Shown piece by piece: positions 1 through 7,847 of a stretch of 64,000 nt of DNA (its first letter is position 1; each line of letters opens with the position of its first letter). The notes below the pieces were generated by a model. It had not been told where the DNA came from and did no database searches. It saw nothing but the letters and a program-made list of their open reading frames with translations. Made by a program: the position numbers and the translations under genes. Origin of the DNA: Nocardia sp. NBC_00508 (lineage in GTDB: Bacteria; Actinomycetota; Actinomycetes; Mycobacteriales; Mycobacteriaceae); NCBI RefSeq assembly GCF_036346875.1, contig NZ_CP107852.1:1922001-1986000 (forward strand). The letters run 5' to 3'.

Positions 1-162
1 GGCCGCCTCGATGCAGAACGCGGGGTAGTCGTCGAGCGGGTCGTAGTCGAGCGCGCCGCAGTCGACGACCTCGTGGCCCGCCTGCTCCAGATGGGCCTTG
101 ACGTGATTCTTCAGTTCGAAACCGGCATGGTCGGCACCCAGGTAAACGCGCATGGCAGGCAT
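1..162 (-). CDS. rpiB: Ribose-5-phosphate isomerase B, N-terminal part
   Basis: Reading leftwards from an ATG at 162 (a second in-frame ATG lies at 153) gives MPAMRVYLGADHAGFELK, then CGALDYDPLDDYPAFCIEAA, the characteristic start of RpiB. RpiB interconverts ribose 5-phosphate and ribulose 5-phosphate in the cytosolic pentose phosphate pathway. The GADHAGFELK stretch lies at the active site of the family. The gene runs off the left edge, so only about 54 residues are visible. In M. tuberculosis rpiB (Rv2465c) sits next to the Rv2466c nitroreductase; here an M48 peptidase gene is placed between them. Confidence 0.92.
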   Translation of the reverse strand, partial: MPAMRVYLGADHAGFELKNHVKAHLEQAGHEVVDCGALDYDPLDDYPAFCIEAA

Positions 163-321
163 TGTGTCAGGCCGCTGCGGCGCGGCGGGCAACAGGGCAC
201 ACCCCACCGTTGACACCAGCGCCCGTCGGCGCGAATCCCACTGATACGGCAGCTGTGTTCGCGGCAACGATCCCGCGTACGCGGCCCGACCCGTTCCCAT
301 CGACTGAATAGAGTTCATCTC

Positions 322-1428
322 ATGCAGCCGCACGAACCCCAGCCGCACGACCAGGCGGGCCGGCAGGCCGACGCGTATACCCAGCAGGACGGATGGGTCC
401 AGGTTCCGAACCCGCCCGCCGCACCCTACGGACAGCCGTATCCCTCGGCGCCCTACCCGCAGGCGCCCGCCGGGTCGTATCCGGCATACGGCCGTTACCC
501 CGGTGCGCCGATGCCACCTGCGGTGCCACCGCAGCAGCAGCCGCGTGGTCTGTCGCCGTTCGGCATGCCCGCCCGGCACAGCTGGGAGATTCCGATGCTC
601 GTGATCGTGATCGTGCTGACCGTCTTCGCCTACCTGATCGCCTTGCTGCTCCTGGCGACCGGCAATGTCGACCAATACGTCCTGGCGTTGGTGGCGGCCC
701 CGCTGCTGCTGTGGTTCGGTCGCGGCATCACCTACGCCTCGCAGCGGGTGAACGGCGTCAAGATGTCGCCGACGCAGTTCCCCGAGGGCTATCAACTGGT
801 GGTGGACGCGGCCGCCCGCTTCGGCATGGCGAAGGTGCCGGACGCGTACGTGGTGCTCGGCAACGGCCAGATCAACGCGTTCGCCAGCGGACACGGCTTC
901 CGGCGCTTCGTGGTGGTCTACAGCGACCTGTTCGAGATCGGCGGCGCCGCACGCGAACCCGACGCGCTGGCGTTCATCATCGGCCACGAGGTCGGCCACA
1001 TCGCGGCCGGGCACGCCTCGTACTGGCGGCAGCTGGGCATGTTCCTCGTGCCGTTCCTGCCGATCATCGGAAGCAGTCTGATCCGCGCGCAGGAGTTCAC
1101 CGCCGACAACCATGGCTATTGCAACCGGCAAACCGGTGCGTCCGCCGCGATGGGCACGCTGGCCGCGGGCAAGTACATGAACAGGCTGATCGGCTTCGAC
1201 GAGATGGCCGATCGTGCGGCGGTCGAGAAGGGCTTCTTCGTCTGGATGGTCAATGCCCTGTCCAGTCACCCGGTGCTCACCTGGCGCATGTGGGCGCTGC
1301 GCGATCGCAGCAGGCACGGCAAGCTTTTCCTGCGCCCGAACCCGCCCGCGGGTATCGCTACGGCGCCGGGTGGCTACCCGAGTTCCTACGGTGCGGTGCC
1401 GGCGAATCCGCCGAAATCCGTGCTGTGA
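322..1428 (+). CDS. M48-family membrane zinc metalloprotease
   Basis: A 368-residue protein. Residues 1-85 are rich in Pro, Tyr, Gln and Ala, typical of a flexible cytoplasmic extension. Hydrophobic segments at about 91-112 and 118-133 should anchor it in the membrane. The catalytic motif HEVGH is at 222-226 and the third zinc ligand is probably Glu258 in AQEFTAD, as in HtpX/Ste24-type M48 peptidases. Such enzymes usually act in membrane protein quality control; the substrate here is unknown. There is no strong Shine-Dalgarno before the ATG. Convergent with the nitroreductase gene, with a shared hairpin terminator between them. Confidence 0.88.
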   Translation: MQPHEPQPHDQAGRQADAYTQQDGWVQVPNPPAAPYGQPYPSAPYPQAPAGSYPAYGRYPGAPMPPAVPPQQQPRGLSPFGMPARHSWEIPMLVIVIVLTVFAYLIALLLLATGNVDQYVLALVAAPLLLWFGRGITYASQRVNGVKMSPTQFPEGYQLVVDAAARFGMAKVPDAYVVLGNGQINAFASGHGFRRFVVVYSDLFEIGGAAREPDALAFIIGHEVGHIAAGHASYWRQLGMFLVPFLPIIGSSLIRAQEFTADNHGYCNRQTGASAAMGTLAAGKYMNRLIGFDEMADRAAVEKGFFVWMVNALSSHPVLTWRMWALRDRSRHGKLFLRPNPPAGIATAPGGYPSSYGAVPANPPKSVL

Positions 1429-1429
1429 A

Positions 1430-1459
1430 GGGGCGAGTGCCGCGGGCGGCACTCGCCCC
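1430..1459. terminator. Bidirectional hairpin terminator
   Basis: A 12-bp perfect stem (1430-1441 with 1448-1459) and a 6-nt loop lie directly after the M48 stop codon and just before the convergent stop of the nitroreductase. It has no U-tract, as is usual for high-GC actinobacteria. Confidence 0.7.
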
Positions 1460-1466
1460 GCGGTAC

Positions 1467-2108
1467 TCAGTCGAACGACGGATCTTCGGTTCGCGTCCGC
1501 TTCAACTCGAAGAAGTGCGGGTAGGACGCCAGCGCAACGGCGCCGTCCCACAGCTTGCCCGCTTCCTCGCCCCGCGGAATGCGAGACAGGACCGGGCCGA
1601 AGAACGCCGTCCCGTTGATGTGGATGGTCGGGGTCCCGACGTCCGGTCCCACCTTGTCCATGCCCGCGTGGTGGCTCTTGCGCAGAGCCTCGTCGTACTC
1701 GGTGCTCTCGGCGGCCGCGGCCAGTTCCGCCGGCAGACCGACCTCGGCGAGCGAGTCGGCGATCACCGCGGCGAGCTTCTCCTTACGAGTCTCGCGTTGG
1801 TACTCGTCGCGCCGGTTGTGGATACGCGTGCCCATCGCGGTGTACAGCGGCGACAGCACCTTCTCGCCGTGCTCTTGCGCCGCCGCGATCGCGACGCGGA
1901 CCGGCGCCCAGCCCGTGTCCAGCAGTTCCTGGTATTGCGGAGGCACCTCCTTGCCCCCGTTCAGCACCGAGAGGCTCATCACGTGGAACCGGACTTCGAT
2001 GTCCCTGACCTGCTCGACCTCGAGGATCCAGCGAGAGGTGATCCAACACCAGGGGCAGAGCGGGTCGAACCAGAAATCGGCGACGTCCTTGGTGGCTTTG
2101 TCAGTCAC
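1467..2108 (-). CDS. Mycothiol-dependent nitroreductase (Rv2466c type)
   Basis: A 213-residue DsbA/thioredoxin-fold protein with the redox motif CPWC at residues 18-21. Long blocks ([20 protein letters not shown] near the start, [14 protein letters not shown] and [12 protein letters not shown] at the end) match M. tuberculosis Rv2466c. That enzyme is reduced by mycothiol, protects against oxidative stress and activates nitro prodrugs. A GTG start at 2108 is chosen because GAGAGGA precedes it at good spacing and it gives the family length; the frame stays open far upstream without meaning. Cytosolic. Neighbour of rpiB as in mycobacteria. Confidence 0.93.
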   Translation of the reverse strand: MTDKATKDVADFWFDPLCPWCWITSRWILEVEQVRDIEVRFHVMSLSVLNGGKEVPPQYQELLDTGWAPVRVAIAAAQEHGEKVLSPLYTAMGTRIHNRRDEYQRETRKEKLAAVIADSLAEVGLPAELAAAAESTEYDEALRKSHHAGMDKVGPDVGTPTIHINGTAFFGPVLSRIPRGEEAGKLWDGAVALASYPHFFELKRTRTEDPSFD

Positions 2109-2282
2109 GGGGGCTTCCTCTCGATCGCATGCTGGCGCGCGGCGCACAGCTCGCCGCCTTCCGAGCAACCACACCGGCGCGCGATTCGTTCCCGCCCGGC
2201 GCGCCGTTTTCCAGAGCCGCCCACCCGGCTGCCAGTAGGGTGATCGGCAGGAGCTTGGTTCCCTTCGGAGAAGGAGTCCGCG

Positions 2283-3515
2283 ATGAGTTCTGACCAGCGT
2301 TTCGTCATCGTCGGCGGCGGACTGGCTGCGGCCAAGGTCGCGGAAGCGTTGCGGGACAAGGACTTCGACGGAACTGTGACGCTGATCGGCGCCGAGGAAC
2401 ACCTCCCCTACCACCGGCCGCCGCTGTCGAAGGAGCATCTCGCCGGCAAGAAGGCATTCGGCGAGTTCCTCGTGCAGCCCGCCCAGTGGTACCGCGACCA
2501 CCACGTCGATGTACGTCTCGGCACCACGGTCACCGGACTCGACCCCGCGGCGAAGACGGTCACCCTGCCGGACAGTTCGACGCTGCCCTACGACAAACTC
2601 GCGCTCGCCACCGGCTCGACGCCGCGCACCCTGTCCATTCCCGGCGCCGACGCACCCAACGTCTACACGCTGCGCACCATCGAGGGCTCCGACACGCTGA
2701 TCGAGCTGTTCAACGGCACCCGCCGGATGGTCATCATCGGGGCGGGGTGGATCGGTCTCGAGGTCGCGGCCGCGGCGCGTGCGGCGGGCGTCGAGGTGAC
2801 CATCGTCGAACTCGGTGACTTGCCACTGCGGGCGGCGCTCGGGCCGGAGATGGGCCAGGTATTCGCCGACCTGCACCGGGCCAACGGTGTGGATTTCCGC
2901 TTCGGCGCGCAGGTCGAGTCGATCACCACCGAGGACGCCATCGCCACCGCGGTCGCCAACGGTGTCCGGCTCGCCGATGGCAGCACGATCGAAGCCGACG
3001 CGGTGCTGGTCGCGGTCGGCGCGCGCCCGAACGTGGAGCTGGCCGCCGACGCCGGGCTCGCCGTGGACGACGGCGTGCTCGTCGACGAACGCCTGGTCAC
3101 CAGCGATCCGGACATCGTCGCGGTCGGCGACATCGCCGCCCATCGGCACCCCGTCCTGGACCGGCGGATCCGCGTGGAGCACTGGGCGAACGCACTCAAC
3201 CAGCCTGCGGTCGCCGCCGCGACCATGCTCGGCAAAGAGGCCGCCTACGAGCGGCTGCCCTACTTCTTCACCGATCAATACGACCTGGGCATGGAGTACA
3301 CCGGGTACGCCGCGCCGGGCGAGTACGCCAGGGTCACCGTGCGCGGTGACCTGGCGGCCCGCGAGTTCGTGGCGTTCTGGCTGGACGCGGACAACCGGGT
3401 GCTCGCCGGAATGAACGTGAACGTCTGGGACGTGACCGACCGGATCAAAGAACTGATCCTGGCGGGCGAGCCCGTGGATCCGGATCGGCTCGCCGACACC
3501 ACGACGGCACTGTGA
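2283..3515 (+). CDS. FAD-dependent ferredoxin/rubredoxin reductase-like oxidoreductase
   Basis: A 410-residue flavoprotein. An FAD-binding Rossmann motif ([13 protein letters not shown]) starts at about residue 8. The NAD(P)H-binding motif [13 protein letters not shown] is at about 151-163, and the second FAD motif VAVGDIAAH lies near 280. A reductase C-terminal domain follows. This architecture is that of putidaredoxin/ferredoxin reductases, which pass electrons from NAD(P)H to a [2Fe-2S] protein for P450s or dioxygenases. No ferredoxin or P450 gene is adjacent, so the partner is unknown. The ATG is preceded by GGAGAAGGAG. Confidence 0.88.
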   Translation: MSSDQRFVIVGGGLAAAKVAEALRDKDFDGTVTLIGAEEHLPYHRPPLSKEHLAGKKAFGEFLVQPAQWYRDHHVDVRLGTTVTGLDPAAKTVTLPDSSTLPYDKLALATGSTPRTLSIPGADAPNVYTLRTIEGSDTLIELFNGTRRMVIIGAGWIGLEVAAAARAAGVEVTIVELGDLPLRAALGPEMGQVFADLHRANGVDFRFGAQVESITTEDAIATAVANGVRLADGSTIEADAVLVAVGARPNVELAADAGLAVDDGVLVDERLVTSDPDIVAVGDIAAHRHPVLDRRIRVEHWANALNQPAVAAATMLGKEAAYERLPYFFTDQYDLGMEYTGYAAPGEYARVTVRGDLAAREFVAFWLDADNRVLAGMNVNVWDVTDRIKELILAGEPVDPDRLADTTTAL

Positions 3516-3622
3516 CGTGTATCACGCGGTGAATGTGTCGAATCCGTGCGCCGGGCACCGACCTCATCGCGGACGCACCAGGCGTTCCACGCGGCCGAGC
3601 GCCGGAGGAGAGGAAACGAACG

Positions 3623-4042
3623 GTGAAGTACATGCTGTTGAAGACCTACGGGCCCACAAGCTTCTGCGACACACCGATCAACGAATGGTCGCCGGAAGAG
3701 ATCCAAGCGCACATAGACTTCCAGCGCGCGCTCGGTGCGCAGCTCGCCGAGTCGGGCGAGCTGGTGGACGCGCAGGGGTTGGCCGGGCCGAGCGAGGCGC
3801 GGGTGGTCAGTTCGGACGGGCGGTCGGCGCCGGTGATCACCGACGGGCCGTTTCCGGAGACCAAGGAGTTCCTGGCCGGGTACTGGCTCGTCGACGTGGA
3901 CAGCCCCGAACGGGCCTGCGAGATCGCCGCGCAGGCCTCCGCCGCACCCGGCCCCGGCGGTAAACCGATTGGCGAGTACATCGAAGTCCGCGCGGTGATG
4001 GGCGCCCCCGGGTGGCGAGGCCGGGACGCCACCGAGCAGTGA
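3623..4042 (+). CDS. YCII/DGPF-domain protein paired with a sigma factor
   Basis: A 139-residue protein starting at GTG 3623 behind GGAGGAGAGG. It carries the YCII/DGPF signature ITDGPFPETKEFLAGYWLVDV. Proteins of this family are encoded next to ECF42-type sigma factors and are thought to be part of the same stress circuit; their biochemical activity is not settled. The stop overlaps the start of the downstream sigma gene (GTGA), so the two are almost certainly co-transcribed and translationally coupled. Confidence 0.88.
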   Translation: MKYMLLKTYGPTSFCDTPINEWSPEEIQAHIDFQRALGAQLAESGELVDAQGLAGPSEARVVSSDGRSAPVITDGPFPETKEFLAGYWLVDVDSPERACEIAAQASAAPGPGGKPIGEYIEVRAVMGAPGWRGRDATEQ

Positions 4043-5283
4043 GCGACCGGCGTGCGGTGCCCGACGACACACCGCTCCCGGCGAGCACCGAGGACCTGCT
4101 GCGCACACTGGCGCCGCAGGTCCTCGGAACGCTCGTCCGCCGGTTCGGCGATTTCGACACCGCCGAGGACGCATTGCAGGAAGCCCTGCTCGCGGCCGCG
4201 ACCCAATGGGTCGAGCACGGCCTGCCGGATCATCCGCGCGCCTGGCTGACCCAGGTGGCGCAGCGGCGCATGGCCGACGCGGTGCGCGCGGAGGTGGCCC
4301 GGCGGCGCAGGGAGGCCACCGCGTCCGACCGCGAGGTGACCGGCGCCGTCCCGGTCGACCATGACGACACGCTCACCATGCTGTTCCTGTGCTGCCACCC
4401 GACGCTGTCCCCGGCCGCCGCCATCGCACTCACGTTGCGCGCGGTCGGTGGGCTCGGCACCGAACAGATCGCCCGCGCCTTCCTGCTGCCGGAAGCAACC
4501 ATGGCGCAACGGATCACGCGGGCGAAGAAGAAACTGGCCTCCGTGGAGCGGCCTTTCGCGCGGCTCGATGACGATCAGTGGCGTGAGCGGCTCGGCGCGG
4601 TCCTGCACGTGCTGTACCTGATCTTCAACGAGGGACACACCAGCAGCTCGGGACCGGCCCTGCAACGCACGGACCTGTCCGAGGAGGCGATCCGGCTCAC
4701 CAGGGCGGTGCGCCGGCTCCTGCCCGAGGATCCGGAGGTCACCGGGTTGCTTGCACTGATGCTGCTCACCGACGCCCGCCGCGCGGCACGCAGCGGCGCA
4801 CACGGGGAGCTGATCCCGCTGGCCGAACAGAACCGCGCGCAGTGGGACCGGGCGCTGATCACCGAGGGAACCACGCTGATCACCGGCACCCTGGCCGGTG
4901 GCCTGCGCGGGCCCTACCAGATCCAGGCCGCCATCGCAGTTCTGCACGCCCAGGCCGCCCGCGTCGAGGACACCGAATGGACCACGATCCTGGCACTGTA
5001 CGACCGGCTCGAGCAGTGCACCGACAACCCGATGGTGACGCTCAACCGTGCGGTGGCCACGGCCATGGTGGCGGGGCCCGAAGCAGGCCTCGCACTTGCC
5101 GAAACACTCGATGACCAACTCACCGGCACACACCGCCTCGACGCGGTGCGCGGTCATCTGCATGAGATGGCAGGCGATGTCGACGCCGCGATCACCCACT
5201 ACGCCAGTGCCGCCGCCCGCACGACCAGCATCCCCGAACGCGACTACCTGACCATCCGCGCCGCGCGTCTGCGCTGTGTTTGA
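4039..5283 (+). CDS. ECF42-type RNA polymerase sigma factor with long C-terminal extension
   Basis: 414 residues from a GTG that overlaps the YCII stop. The N-terminal ~170 residues have the ECF sigma2 region (TAEDALQEALLAA) and a sigma4 helix-turn-helix (GLGTEQIARAFLLPEATMAQRITRAKKKL). The remaining ~240 residues form an Ala/Leu-rich TPR-like extension (for example EGHTSSSGPALQRTDLSEEAIRL, NPMVTLNRAVA). This layout plus the linked YCII gene is diagnostic of group ECF42, where the extension replaces a classical anti-sigma factor. The stop codon abuts a short interspersed repeat that recurs near 20.5 kb. Confidence 0.9.
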   Translation: MSDRRAVPDDTPLPASTEDLLRTLAPQVLGTLVRRFGDFDTAEDALQEALLAAATQWVEHGLPDHPRAWLTQVAQRRMADAVRAEVARRRREATASDREVTGAVPVDHDDTLTMLFLCCHPTLSPAAAIALTLRAVGGLGTEQIARAFLLPEATMAQRITRAKKKLASVERPFARLDDDQWRERLGAVLHVLYLIFNEGHTSSSGPALQRTDLSEEAIRLTRAVRRLLPEDPEVTGLLALMLLTDARRAARSGAHGELIPLAEQNRAQWDRALITEGTTLITGTLAGGLRGPYQIQAAIAVLHAQAARVEDTEWTTILALYDRLEQCTDNPMVTLNRAVATAMVAGPEAGLALAETLDDQLTGTHRLDAVRGHLHEMAGDVDAAITHYASAAARTTSIPERDYLTIRAARLRCV

Positions 5284-5297
5284 TTTGCAGCGCCTGC
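5281..5297 (+). repeat. Short interspersed repeat at a gene 3' end (copy 1)
   Basis: A 17-bp sequence beginning with the TGA stop of the sigma-factor gene. Its exact reverse complement is at 20523-20539. Its core GCAGCGCCTGC is half of a hairpin that is complete in the other copies. Confidence 0.6.
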
Positions 5298-5445
5298 AGT
5301 GGTGACGGCAGCAGGCACGGTTGGCCGTTCCAGGGCTGTGCTCGATTCGATCGGCAGGGCTGGCGGTGCCGCGGCTTCGACTGGGGACGGGGACACGAGC
5401 GGGCTGGGGCATGTAGCCGACTGCGGCCGAGGCAGACTACGCGGT

Positions 5446-5928
5446 GTGGCAGACAAACACAGTGCGGGCGTCCTGCTGTTTCGCCGAAGTACGGCCGGTG
5501 CGGTCGAGGTTTTGCTCGGGCACATGGGCGGGCCGTTCTGGACGCGAAAAGACCTGGGCGCGTGGTCGATTCCCAAGGGCGAGTACGAGCCGGAGACCGA
5601 GGACGCGCGCGTTGCGGCAAGCCGCGAGTTCACCGAAGAGCTCGGTCTCCCGGTTCCCGATGGCGCGTGGGTACCGCTGGGCGAGGTGCGCTACGGCAGC
5701 GGCAAGGGAAAGAAGATCCTCACCGCCTGGGCTGTCGAGGGCGACGTGGACCCCGCCGAGGTCGTGCCGGGAACCTTCCAGCTGGAGTGGCCGCCGCACT
5801 CGGGCCGGTTCGTGGACTTCCCGGAAATCGATCGCGCCGAGTGGTTCGACCCGGCCACCGCGCGGGACAAGCTGGTCGCGGGCCAGCGGCCCTATCTGGA
5901 CCGGCTGACCGAGCACCTGGCGGGCTGA
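5446..5928 (+). CDS. Nudix hydrolase
   Basis: 160 residues from GTG 5446 (VADKHSAGVLLFRR). The Nudix box G-x5-E-x7-REFTEELG spans about residues 45-68, with all catalytic glutamates present. The SIPKGE and PEIDRAEWF segments place it with small Nudix/MutT-like NTP or nucleoside-diphosphate-X hydrolases of the 'NUDIX domain-containing protein' class common in actinobacteria. Substrate unknown. The frame is open upstream to 5299, but that extension is compositionally unlike the family. It is the last gene before the accessory block. Confidence 0.88.
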   Translation: MADKHSAGVLLFRRSTAGAVEVLLGHMGGPFWTRKDLGAWSIPKGEYEPETEDARVAASREFTEELGLPVPDGAWVPLGEVRYGSGKGKKILTAWAVEGDVDPAEVVPGTFQLEWPPHSGRFVDFPEIDRAEWFDPATARDKLVAGQRPYLDRLTEHLAG

Positions 5929-6364
5929 CCGGCCGCTACGCCCAGCCTTCCTGGCGGCACATGCTTCAACGTCGAGCCTCCGAATCCATACTGGTGAACG
6001 CAAACTCGCCACGCCAAACCGGGGCGTACTTCGGTCACGGCTGTATGGCGTACGAGCTTGGTTCCGTCAGATTCCGAGAGACGCGACCATCCAGTTCCGG
6101 GCTGCCTCGAGATCGTTGCGGGGGATGGCGCGGGTTGCGCACGTCGGCTTGCTCACCCATCGCCGTGACCGCCACCCGATCATGGGTCGCACTGTCCACC
6201 ACCCCATCTCGCGAAGCAGCATGTGGCCCCCACCCGTGTACCGCGTGTTCAGCCATCGCCGGGATCGTGGTCGCGTCGCCGCCCTCCACAGACCGGTCAG
6301 GTGATCGCGCATGGTAACCGGACCGTCGTAGTCGGCGTGCCGCCGTCCGTTCGGCAATCGCATG
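5929..6364. other. Intergenic stretch with purC-leader repeat and a doubtful ORF
   Basis: This 436-base stretch holds repeat copy A (5957-5999). A minus-strand frame at 6067-6363 (98 codons; ATG 2 bases beyond the stop of the secreted-protein gene, behind GGCGGAT) could be a small basic, Trp-rich protein. Its codon use is not convincing and an overlapping frame at 6035-6289 is equally open. I cannot decide whether either is translated. Confidence 0.35.
5957..5999 (-). repeat. purC-leader repeat, copy A
   Basis: 43 bp identical at 41 positions to 11506-11548, in the same orientation. In the other copy it covers the ribosome-binding site and first codons of purC. Here it sits just downstream of the Nudix gene with no purC body attached. 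Confidence 0.8.
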
Positions 6365-6865
6365 TCATCCGCCTATTTTGCAGTCGTCGGCCGAAACATC
6401 TCGCGTACCGGATATGGTCTCGATCGGGCCGTATGGCCTGCCCTGGATCGTACCCACGACCTGGGCATACATACGCCACTTCCCCGGCACACACGGAGCA
6501 GTGGCGGTGTGAGTCCGGCGCGACCACGGCACCAGCCTGGTTCGTACGTGCTCGCCAACGGATTCCCACTGGCCCGAGTTACTGAGCCGCTGCAAGCTCA
6601 GGTAGTAGTCATGCGTGAGACCAGGGTCGCCGTCGCGGGGAATGTCGCATTTCGCCCATGCGTCTGCATGAACCTCCGGCCGTATGATCGTCGGCTTTGA
6701 GAAGATGAATCCGTTGTCACACAGCTGTCTTCGCGCATCGATCACCAGCGGCCCGCTGGGACTGGCGTTCGCGATAGTGCTGCCTGCGCCGGAAATCAGC
6801 ATCGCGCCGAGCGCTGCGACGCTGATGCTCAGCCGAGAAATGTTGTTACGCAACGTCTTCTCCAT
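6365..6865 (-). CDS. Small secreted protein of unknown function
   Basis: 166 residues with a clear Sec signal peptide: MEKTLRNNISRLSISVAALGAMLISG followed by an ANAS cleavage region near residue 35. The mature part has four cysteines (in LCDNGF, AKCDIP, APCVPG and DDCKIGG), suggesting two disulfides in an exported domain of about 130 residues. I do not recognise the family. Codon use is less GC-rich than in the flanking backbone (several AAT, TTG and TCT codons), fitting an accessory gene. The start has no obvious Shine-Dalgarno. Confidence 0.7.
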   Translation of the reverse strand: MEKTLRNNISRLSISVAALGAMLISGAGSTIANASPSGPLVIDARRQLCDNGFIFSKPTIIRPEVHADAWAKCDIPRDGDPGLTHDYYLSLQRLSNSGQWESVGEHVRTRLVPWSRRTHTATAPCVPGKWRMYAQVVGTIQGRPYGPIETISGTRDVSADDCKIGG

Positions 6866-6891
6866 TTCAAATAGCCTGACCAGCGGGCCGA

Positions 6892-7062
6892 TCAGTACTC
6901 CCGTGCCGCATCGGGCTTCATCCGGCCCGTGTCCTCGCGTTCGATCCGTTCGCGGATTCCCCTGACGGTCCGGTCCTTCGGTCTCCGCTCAGGCCAGAAC
7001 ACCGCTGCGGCGAACACCGCCAGCGGAACCCCGATCGCGATGAACCATCCGAGCGTGATCAC
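6892..7062 (-). CDS. Small single-pass membrane protein
   Basis: A 56-codon frame starting at GTG 7062 that overlaps the stop of the upstream small gene (GTGA). The translation begins VITLGWFIAIGVPLAVFAAAV, one transmembrane helix, followed by a charged tail (WPERRPKDRTVRG...RERIEREDTGRMK). Coupling to its upstream neighbour and the sharp hydrophobic/charged split support a real gene. No known family recognised. It may anchor or partner the upstream 72-residue protein. Confidence 0.5.
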   Translation of the reverse strand: MITLGWFIAIGVPLAVFAAAVFWPERRPKDRTVRGIRERIEREDTGRMKPDAAREY

Positions 7063-7277
7063 GGCAGGTCTCGGAGCAGTCGCAGCACACGCCCGGACAG
7101 TTCGGCGTCGGCAGGCTCGAACGGGCTACCCGGGGGATCTATCTCGGCAGCACCCGGAACCCGTTGCGGCAGAGTACGCAACTCCAGATACACAGCGCCG
7201 TCGTCGTAGGTGTCTTCGTAGTCGGCGACCTCCAACAGTCCGCCGTCGAACACGACAACCCTCGTACGCCTGTCCAT
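7059..7277 (-). CDS. Small protein of unknown function
   Basis: 72 residues from ATG 7277 (MDRRTRVVVFDGGLLEVADYEDTYDDG...), behind the strong Shine-Dalgarno AGGAGGGG. An upstream ATG at 7307 is in frame but lacks one. The product is acidic, without signal peptide or membrane helix. It overlaps the next small membrane gene by 4 bases and is divergent from the 7500 gene, which carries a TTA codon. Unknown function; likely part of the same accessory module. Confidence 0.55.
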   Translation of the reverse strand: MDRRTRVVVFDGGLLEVADYEDTYDDGAVYLELRTLPQRVPGAAEIDPPGSPFEPADAELSGRVLRLLRDLP

Positions 7278-7382
7278 CGCGACCCCTCCTAGGCAGTTGG
7301 TAGGCACCCCGTGACCGGTTGGGCGTCACATGTCACGGGGGCCAGCTCAGAACGCTAAGGAGTCAAGACCGGCCGTAGCCAG

Positions 7383-7410
7383 GAACTTGGCGGAACTTGG
7401 CGGAAGTTCG
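7383..7410. promoter_or_regulatory. 10-bp direct repeats, candidate operator
   Basis: GAACTTGGCG occurs twice head to tail (7383-7392, 7393-7402), followed by the related GAAGTTCG. A 10-bp period places the copies on one face of the helix. They lie between the divergent small genes, 90 bases upstream of 7500, and could be bound by the XRE regulator of the module. Confidence 0.35.
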
Positions 7411-7499
7411 TTGTACCGGCCGCACAGCGGGTCCATCTGCGGGACGATGAGAGAGGCAGACGCCAAACAACGTCATACCAATAGACGGCAGTTACGACG

Positions 7500-7847
7500 A
7501 TGAAATTAGTGTTCCTGGGCAGTGGCGGATCGGACTCCGGGGGTTGCCCAACCCTCTACACCACCGAAAGAGGTACCTACCTAGCACAAGGATGGATCAC
7601 GGACACACCAGGCACCATCGAGATACCACACTTGCTACTCGGCTTCTTGGAGCCGGACACCTTCATCGGCGCGACCATGACCGATACCGGCAGGGGCACC
7701 TTCCTTGTGTCCGGCAAATCGGTGACCGACGCCGAAGCGCTGGCACAGATGGACATCTACCCTGGCGAAACCGCCATAGAGGTGCCGAAGCAAGAAAGAC
7801 ATCCCAGGAGGCTTGAATGTCAAGCAATAGCCTTCTCGCCCAGGTGA
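7500..7847 (+). CDS. Conserved accessory protein of the XRE/DUF6879 module, 3' end altered by IS insertion
   Basis: The frame encodes 115 residues (MKLVFLGSGGSDSGGCPTLY...DTGRGTFLVSGKSVTD...AIEVPK). It resembles a small protein of about 100-110 residues that precedes DUF6879 and XRE-DUF5753 genes in Nocardia and Streptomyces. Function unknown; the trio is usually viewed as a regulatory or toxin-antitoxin-like unit. The third codon is the rare TTA. The last ~15 residues (about 7800 on) appear to come from the IS110 end rather than the original gene, so the native C-terminus is lost or displaced. Confidence 0.6.
   Translation: MKLVFLGSGGSDSGGCPTLYTTERGTYLAQGWITDTPGTIEIPHLLLGFLEPDTFIGATMTDTGRGTFLVSGKSVTDAEALAQMDIYPGETAIEVPKQERHPRRLECQAIAFSPR

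Noticed and set aside
393..2243. 616-codon plus-strand frame
   Set aside because: Runs over the M48 gene in another frame and antisense to the nitroreductase; Arg/Pro/Ala-rich without domains.
2109..3278. N-terminal extension of the nitroreductase frame on the minus strand
   Set aside because: Antisense to the ferredoxin-reductase gene; the GTG at 2108 has a ribosome-binding site and gives the family length.
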